Source: Nemertoderma westbladi
Lineage: Eukaryota; Xenacoelomorpha; Nemertodermatida; Nemertodermatidae
Assembly: GCA_032718475.1 (NCBI GenBank)
Contig: JAUCBJ010008040.1
Span: forward strand, 1-59,487
Direction of reading: 5' to 3'
DNA: 59,487 nt
A program made the position numbers and the translations under genes. Below are positions 52,701 through 59,487 of the stretch, one piece after another. The first letter of the stretch is position 1. Each line of letters begins with the position of its first letter. The notes below the pieces were generated by a model. That model worked only from the letters and a program-made list of their open reading frames with translations, ran no database searches and had not been told where the DNA came from.

Positions 52701-54647
52701 ATGAATTCAGTTAGATTAGCTATAGATCATTTCTGTGTTCTTTGTCAAATTAAAGGGCACTCTTTGACTAAGTGTCAAAAATTTAGAGATACAAAATTAT
52801 CTGGACGACGGGAATTAGTTAGAAAGCTTGAACTTTGTAAGAACTGTTTTTCTCAAAAACATTTTCGAAAAAACTGTCCATCGAGGATTAAATGTCAACA
52901 CTGCCAAGGAAATCACCATACCTTGTTACATAGTGATGCTATGGTGGGAAAGGGAGTCTCCTGGAAAATGACTAAGGCAAAGACACAACTCCAAACAAAG
53001 CTAGCGAATCCAATTGTCAATACATCAACAAATGTGGTTCCTCAAACTGGTAGAGTTAATGCTACAGTGCCAGTTTCTAACATCGATTATGAATCTGAAG
53101 ATGAATACGAATTTGATTCCATAGATGGAGAATCAGATCTTGACAGTGTAACAATGGAAGGAGATGATCATACAGATCAGTGTTATATGATAAAGAATAA
53201 TTCAGACTATATGAAGTCATTTAATGTTATATCTTTAAATATTATTGGTTCAAAAGGATCTCTGAAAGTGAATGCATTATTAGATGATGCTAGTTCTGTA
53301 TCATTTATAGACAAAGATCTTGCTGAAAAAATTGGAACATTGTATAGTGAGAAGTCATTGCCTATTAAAACAATAGAAAAGGTAGTGCCGCTTAATGTAA
53401 GTTACTTAACTTGTGAACTTGATTCCATTGACAATAGTATACGACCTAAATATTTGCCATTGCGTAATATTAAGCTTGCAGCTTTGAAAGATTTTACAAA
53501 AGGGTTTGACAATGAGTATCAATGGACATCTTCAGAAAACAGTTATTTCAATAGTTTAGGTGTTCCAGAAATTGTTGTTGATGTTCCCAATATATCACTT
53601 CTTCTGGGCAATGATGTTTTCGAAGCTCATATGGTCTATGAATATAAACCCAGAACTCCACGTCCACTTGATATTTATGCTGCTAGAACACTATTTGGTT
53701 GGTATCGACGTGGCCCTATGAAAGCCACTCTAGTTAACAGGAAACTCTCAAATGAAATGACGTTTTTGTGTAGTAGTGATGTTTCTAAAAATAGTATGGA
53801 TAAGGTAGCAACTTCACCCATTAAATTACATGAAGATGACTCAGACATTGAGGAGAACATAGCTTATCCTGTAAACTTGACAGTGTCGAGGAATGATATT
53901 GATGAATTAATTACTGATAAAACAAGTCATATTAACATTGAACAATTGTTAGAAAGCGGTTTTGATAACCTGGATGTTGCAGCTGTTTATGAGAAAATAT
54001 ATAAGGAAGCATATTTAGATGAAGCTGTAAAAGCCTTTTTTGAGAAGGATACTCCTGATCGTGGATCTCATAGATTAGTAACAGAAGTAGAACACCTCAG
54101 ATCAAAGAAAATCTTACAGACAACTACCAAGTTATTACCCAATGGGCACTATTCTGTTGGACTGCTTTGGAAAAATGATAACCCAAAGTTAATAAATAAT
54201 AGACCATTAGCTATAAAAAGGGCTATGATGCTAAGACGACGTTTATTGAGTGATGCAGATGCTTATCGCATGTATCGTGCACAATGTGATGGCTATATTG
54301 AGAAAGGTTATATTATTCCAGTAGAACATCCAGAGATTACATCAGAGAGAACATATTATCTTCCACATCATTTTGTAACTGATCAAGACAAACCTGGAAA
54401 GGTTAGAGTTGTAAATGATGCTAAGGCCAAGTACAAAGGGATGTCATTGAACAGTCACCTTATGGAGGGTCCTAATTTGACAAATTATATGTTAGGAATT
54501 TTGCTGCGAGTAAGAGAAAGGAAAATAGCCTTCTCATGTGATATTGAAAGTATGTTCCACCAGGTTTACTGCTACGTTGAAGATCAAGACAGTTTACGTT
54601 TTTTATGGTGGCCAAATGAAGACCTTGAGGGAGAGCCTAAGGAGTAA
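49767..54647 (+). pseudogene. BEL/Pao retrotransposon gag-protease-RT (first frame)
   Basis: 1,626 codons from ATG 49767. Order: an N-terminal helical region; a Gln/Glu/Arg coiled coil at about 230-285 (LVLQAEHRQRQLEIEKERLI); a long Ser/Thr/Gln-rich linker; the BEL/Pao Gag domain of the DUF1759 type from about 769 (LPHLSFQKFSGDPQKWLGF) to about 940; CCHC-type zinc clusters at about 990-1058 (CVLCQIKGHSLTKC, CKNCFSQKHFRKNC); an aspartic protease near 1169 (VNALLDDASSVSFID; the usual Gly of the D-S/T-G box is Ala); and the first half of the reverse transcriptase with FSCDIESMFHQV (motif A). The frame ends at 54647 in the middle of RT. The next frame continues the domain, so a one-base loss near 54644 is the likely break. 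Confidence 0.9.
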
Positions 54648-57573
54648 GTTTCAAGTTCACCCTTTTGGTGTAATTTGTTCTCCTGTCAATACTGGAAATG
54701 CATTAAAACAAACATCAACAGATAATAAAGATAAGTTTCTTCCAGAAGTTCATGAAATGATTGCAAAGGATTTCTATGTTGATGATGGTTTTCATTCAGA
54801 AGATGATGTACAGAAAGCAATAACTATTGCTCTTCAAGTTAAGGAATGTTTGAAATTGGGTGGTTTTAATGTTACTAAATTTGTTAGTAACTCCAAAGAG
54901 TTTCTATATGGCATACCTCAAGAAAGTCGTGTCACTAGTAATCAAGATCTAGAGACAATGCCACTACCTGTTTCGAAGATGTTAGGGATTGGCTGGGATC
55001 TCAACTCTGATAGATTATTTATTAGATGGAAGACATGGAAGAGCCCTAAGCAGTGGACCAAAAGGCTTTGTGTAAGTCTGTTTAGCGCATTTTTTGACCT
55101 TATTAATATGATTAGTCCAGTTATACTGACAGCTCGACTTATTATACAGAAGTTGTGGCAACTTGATTTAGGTTGGGATACCGTTATTCCAGAAGAAAAT
55201 GCGATGGAATGGAAAAGGTGGGCAAGTAGTATTCAAGGAATACAAAACTTTTCAATCCCAAGAGAGTATTTTCCTGGCTCACCAATAGTGGGAATATTTG
55301 ATTATGAATTGCACTCATTCTGTGATGCTTCTGAAAAGGCTGTTGGTGTTGTGATTTATCTAAGACGAATTTCAACAGATGGGAGTATATATGTTGCATT
55401 CGTAACATCAAAATCCAAAACTATTAACTCAAAGACATTTTTGTCGCTACCTCGGAAAGAACTTCTTGCTGCATCAGTGGCAGCAGAGTTAACAGATATG
55501 GTTAACACCAACTTATCTTTTCCACTAACATTATCATTATGGACAGATTCTATGCTTGTACTAGCATACCTGGTCACCCAGTTCCCTTTGAAAACCTATG
55601 AGGCAAATAAAAGATCTAAAATTTTAGATCTCACTATAATTGATCAATGGAAATGGTGCCCTGGGGACATTAATATAGCTGATATAGCCTCCAGAGGAAC
55701 AACAATCGAAAAACTATTGGAGAATACCCAATGGACTAATGGCCCTGATTTTTTGTGGCAGGATAGAAACCAATGGCCAGTTACTGGTACTATCCATCCT
55801 TCTATAAATGCTAAATTAGAAACAAAGAAGTCAAATAGTTCTAAGAAAACAAAACCTACTACAATCTCAGTTAAAGATGATACCAAAATATATAATATGG
55901 ATCATGGCAGAGACCTTAAAGATCAAAATGATGATATTGTTTATGAAGGCGAGGATTGTATTTTAGAAGAGTATGTACATTCTACGATTGTAAATTCTGA
56001 GTTTCCTGATGTTAAAAAGGTGGATAAATTCTCTCAGAAACTATGTGATACTCTTAGTTCATGGAATAAACTCTGTATACGTACTGCATGGCTTATACGT
56101 TTTATTAATTGGCTGAAATCAAAGAAAACGTCGATGTATCCTAAACATATAACAATTGCAGAAATTAATTGTGCTGAGAAGAAACTAATAATTCTAGCTC
56201 AGAAACGTTCATATCCGCAAGAATACTTGATCCTTATGGATGGAAAGAAAGTATCTGATACATCGCCATTATATAGGTACACACCTTTCCTTAGAGATGG
56301 TGTAATACATGCAACTACCCGTCTGCCAATAGAAGATTATAATAAAGACTATTGTAACCCAATTATTATACCACCAAACAATTATATACAACATCAGCTC
56401 ATATGGGATGTGCATCTACAAACTCTGCATTCTGGGAGATCCATAATTATGTCAGAGTTACGTCATAAATATTATTTAGTAACTCAGCGAGCAGCATTGG
56501 ATAAAGTTCTTAGAAATTGTATACAATGTAAACAATTTAACAGCAGACCCATGAAGCAACAAATGTCGGAAATACCAAAGGAGCGGATAACAGCATTTAA
56601 ACCTCCCTTTTCAACAACAATGGTCGACCTTTGGGGTCCTGTTTCTTGCAAGAGAGCAAGGACAATGGTTAAACGGTGGTGTGTTATGTATACATGTTAT
56701 GCAAGCCGGGCAGTGCACATTGATAGGGTTACTGACCTTAGCACCAATGCGTTTATATTGTCACTAAGAAGATTTATAGGTCGGAGAGGGACAGTTCAAA
56801 AAATTAGTTCAGATAATGGAACCAATTTTAAAGGAGCAGACAATGAGTTATCAAAGGCTGTGAAAGAATGGAATAAAAAACAAATTACATTAGAACTCCG
56901 TGACAAGGGAATAAATTGGGAATTTCATACAGCTAAAGCTCCATGGCGTTCAGGAATGGTTGAGAGACTTAATCGATCAGTGAAACAAGCATTCTTCAAA
57001 GCTATTCCCCCAAATATGACATTAACAGATGATCAGTTTGTAACTGTGCTTGTCGAAATAGAAGTAATAATAAATTCACGTCCTTTAGTAGGTCAAACCA
57101 CTGATATTAATGACCCTCAGGTCATCACACCAGGACATTTACTTATGACCAATCCTTCTGCCATCATACCTCGTTGTGAACCTGAAGAATGTCACCAATA
57201 TGCACGAAAGGCGTGGAAGGTAACGCAATATGTTGCTCAGCGTTTCTGGGACCATTGGTTAAAATACTATATACCATCATTGAGTATCCGTTCCCAGTGG
57301 TATTACACCAATAGAAACCTATCAGTAGGTGACCTAGTTCTAATAACGGATGAAAATATACCCAGACGTGAGTGGTTAACTGCTAGAATATTGGAAGTGA
57401 AGCCTGACTCAGCTGGTCTTGTAAGATCTGTAGAGCTTCTAACCATCCATGGTTCCAAACTAAAACGCCCAGTACAACGACTGTGTTTATTGGAAGAAGC
57501 TCAGAAAGATATAGGTGACTACACCAAGAAATTGTCTCGTACAGACGCATTGAAGACTTCTGTTTTGCATTGA
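54538..57573 (+). pseudogene. BEL/Pao retrotransposon RT-RNase H-integrase (second frame)
   Basis: Open for 1,011 codons; true coding begins near 54645, where it takes over from the first frame. RT motif C is FYVDDG (YVDD at 80-83 of this frame). RNase H starts near 261 (FCDASEKAVGV) with PRKELLAA and LWTDSMLVLAYL. The integrase zinc domain H-H-C-C spans about 626-668 (HLQTLHSGRSI...CIQCKQF). The DDE core has Asp near 696 (MVDLWGP), Asp near 758 (SSDNGTNFKGA) and Glu near 807 (GMVERLNRSVKQ). A C-terminal DUF5641-like segment follows (QWYYTNRNLSVGDLVLITDE). It is otherwise undamaged, so the element was recently active apart from the single frame break. Confidence 0.9.
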
Positions 57574-58225
57574 CTGTTATTGTGTATGTACTATGCTAGG
57601 TCAAGTAAGTATATGGTCTCTAGCATCATTTATGTTCAAGTTTTAGTTCATTACATAATTTGGAAAAAGGTTAGTTATTTTTGTTGTTGGAATATATTTT
57701 AGTGTGATTATAATGAAATTGATTTATGACTATGTGAGTTGACTATTAATTTAAATTTGGAAAATAAGTATGTGTGTATGATATACTGTATATTTTTTTT
57801 ATTCCTTAAAGTAAAGATCAAATATATCGTTATATACATTTATTTGATCTTGTGGCAAAAAATTGAAGTTACACATAACTAAGATTATGTGTATTGATTA
57901 AGTTGGTTGTTTCACAATCAGGATAGTAAAAAATGATTGTGGTTTTCTTGACAAAATGGTATTTAACAGAGTTGAGAAAATATACTGATTGAGTCAGGCA
58001 AACTAACTATAAATTTTATCCAAAGCAGGAAATAATAATTTTAAATATTTTCGGATATTATATCAAAATAATTTCAAATATTTGGAATTCTGTGAGCTGG
58101 ACTATTGGGCTCTCTGTATGTAATGTTCGGTTTAAATTGGTATTTATTCCCGATAGTATTTGCTGCTGCCTATTAAGAAGTCTTAGTAAGTCTAAAACAC
58201 CATACTCAAGTAAAATTGCAGTGAA
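57574..58225. other. Downstream of BEL/Pao pol, no LTR or gene recognised
   Basis: AT-rich. No segment repeats sequence from upstream of 49767 that I can see, so the 3' LTR is absent or too diverged. Confidence 0.5.
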
Positions 58226-58515
58226 GCACCACAATGCGCTTCTTTGATGATCGCACCCCACTGCGCTTCTTTGATGATCGCACCACACTGCGCTTCTTTG
58301 ATGATCGCACCACAATGCGCTTCTTTGATGATCGCACCACAATGCGCTTCTTTGATGATCGCACCACAATGCGCTTCTTTGATGATCGCACCACAATGCG
58401 CTTCTTTGATGATCGCACCACAATGCGCTTCTTTGATGATCGCACCACAATGCGCTTCTTTGATGATCGCACCACAATGCGCTTCCTTGTCGCTTGCACC
58501 ACAACGCGCTTCTTA
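58226..58515 (+). repeat. 27-bp minisatellite (CACAATGCGCTTCTTTGATGATCGCAC), ~10 copies
   Basis: Near-perfect 27-bp units; the last changes to CTTCCTTGTCGCTTGCAC. Because 27 is a multiple of three, several frames on both strands stay open (MRFFDDRTT on +, KKRIVVRSS on -). These are repeat products and not evidence of a gene. Confidence 0.95.
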
Positions 58516-58529
58516 TAGCACTACAGGTC

Positions 58530-59487
58530 TATAGTAAACAGATTACTATTGAGGAATAGAATAGTCAATGGTTGACTCTCTGCCTATTTTGATGTGTCGA
58601 CCTTTTGGATTAAAAGATCAATGCGAATATATATATATATGAACAATAGCCCACATGGATAGATATATTTATTGGATTTGTATAGATTCTTGTGATGTAT
58701 TTCAAATATTGAGTGAAAGTATTTTATCTATACATATATAAAGGCATCAGAGCTGTACTTTATAGTATTATATTAATTGTAAGACAATGATTCTAAGTAC
58801 TTTATTATATTACTTTATTAGACTTGTATAGATTCTTGTCATGTATTTCAAATATTGTGCTATTGTCAGTAATTTGTCAAAAACCTTTGTAAATGTTCAT
58901 TGCGTCCTATTTTTTGTAAATTTATATAAAGGATTATCCAAATTTAGGGAGCGGTGTAAGGACGCCACCTAGCGTGTATTGATGGTATTTTACCTATATA
59001 TAAAGATGGTGCTACCGGTATGGAATTACATTTCATATAACTTGTTAGTGTGGCAGGTTTTTGTTAAAAACATATTTTAGTATTTCAGTCGGTTTTATTA
59101 TAACACTGTCAGACTGTAATATTCAGACTCATCAACATACAGATGAAATCAGATATGTTGAGTTCGTCGTGAGGTGGTTGTGCCAGGGTGAAAGGGTTGT
59201 GGGTGTGGAGGGCTGAACGGGCATAGACGCTGACTGTCTGCATAGGCCAGTGACCAAATACCTGGGCCTATGTATCAGTTATGGACCGCATTATTAGGGA
59301 CCTTCCCCGGGGGGCTTGATTGTCCAATCTTTTGGGATTGTTTCACAGTTATTCCAAGAAACCGAAGGTTTAAGCGTATTTACGCGTCAAAGATTCTGCC
59401 ACAGCTCAAATTGCTTAGGAAGTTTATCGCTATTGATAAACCGTGATAGCGATAATACTTATTCCTGCATTCACGGTTTAACACCGC
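58530..59487. other. Terminal region, no gene recognised
   Basis: Contains two copies of a TATAGATTCTTGTNATGTATTTCAAATATTG segment (about 58681-58711 and 58828-58858), i.e. a ~147-bp-spaced direct repeat. GC content rises after about 59150. No ORF or RNA gene is identified. Confidence 0.5.

Noticed and set aside
58058-58534. Four overlapping repeat proteins on both strands
   Set aside because: All are products of the 27-bp minisatellite, whose length is divisible by three. There is no independent coding evidence.
57574-59487. Search for the 3' LTR of the BEL/Pao element
   Set aside because: No segment matching the region upstream of 49767 was found by eye. A self-alignment of 48.1-49.8 kb against 57.5-59.5 kb would be decisive.
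1-59487. CRISPR arrays, bacterial operons, rRNA or tRNA genes
   Set aside because: Tandem arrays here have no constant repeat with unique spacers, the gene content is eukaryotic mobile DNA, and I saw no convincing tRNA cloverleaf or rRNA segment.

Overview
This is AT-rich metazoan nuclear DNA made almost entirely of mobile elements. No host single-copy gene is recognisable. Pointers to a marine invertebrate are the element mix (Maverick/Polinton, BEL/Pao, Helitron-like, animal EnSpm-like), many minisatellites and very frequent palindromic words such as TAGGCCTA and TACCGGTA. I lean towards a deuterostome such as an echinoderm or hemichordate, but the phylum is an inference.

Layout. 0.1-4.4 kb holds two decayed transposon genes: an EnSpm/CACTA-like transposase on + and an unclassified DHHKSW-motif ORF on -. 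4.395-26.902 kb is a complete Maverick/Polinton, with AG-starting terminal inverted repeats of about 550 bp and a perfect 6-bp target duplication (ATTGGG). 27-31 kb holds a gene remnant and several tandem repeats. 31.0-36.4 kb is a frameshifted Helitron-like gene: HUH/Y2 Rep, then PIF1 helicase, then a GIY-YIG-like tail. 36.4-45 kb holds minisatellites, dispersed repeats and a 3-kb fold-back arrangement. 45.1-48.1 kb is a 1.48-kb unit duplicated in tandem, carrying a Gag-like zinc-knuckle fragment. 49.8-57.6 kb is a BEL/Pao gag-pol with one frameshift. 57.6-59.5 kb is a 27-bp minisatellite and unassigned sequence.

The Polinton is the centre of interest. On its minus strand, in transcription order, it carries: protein-primed DNA polymerase B, a TBP-like protein, a small basic Polinton protein, a FtsK/HerA packaging ATPase, a conserved hypothetical, a chromodomain integrase, two overlapping penton-like proteins, a frameshifted hypothetical, a basic virion-type protein, the double-jelly-roll major capsid protein (MCP) and an adenain-like protease. 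Two further ORFs run on + at the right end, divergent from the polymerase. Replication, integration, capsid, packaging and maturation functions are all present, as in a virus-like Polinton. The MCP gene is split by a 4,669-bp LTR retrotransposon (1,191-bp LTRs, AATAG target duplication), which itself contains a 5'-truncated LINE. That gives three nested insertion events.

The most unusual observation is the 186-residue protein right after the polymerase gene. It shows both pseudo-repeats of TATA-box binding protein, including aromatic residues at all four DNA-intercalating positions. I do not know of a TBP homologue described in Polintons.
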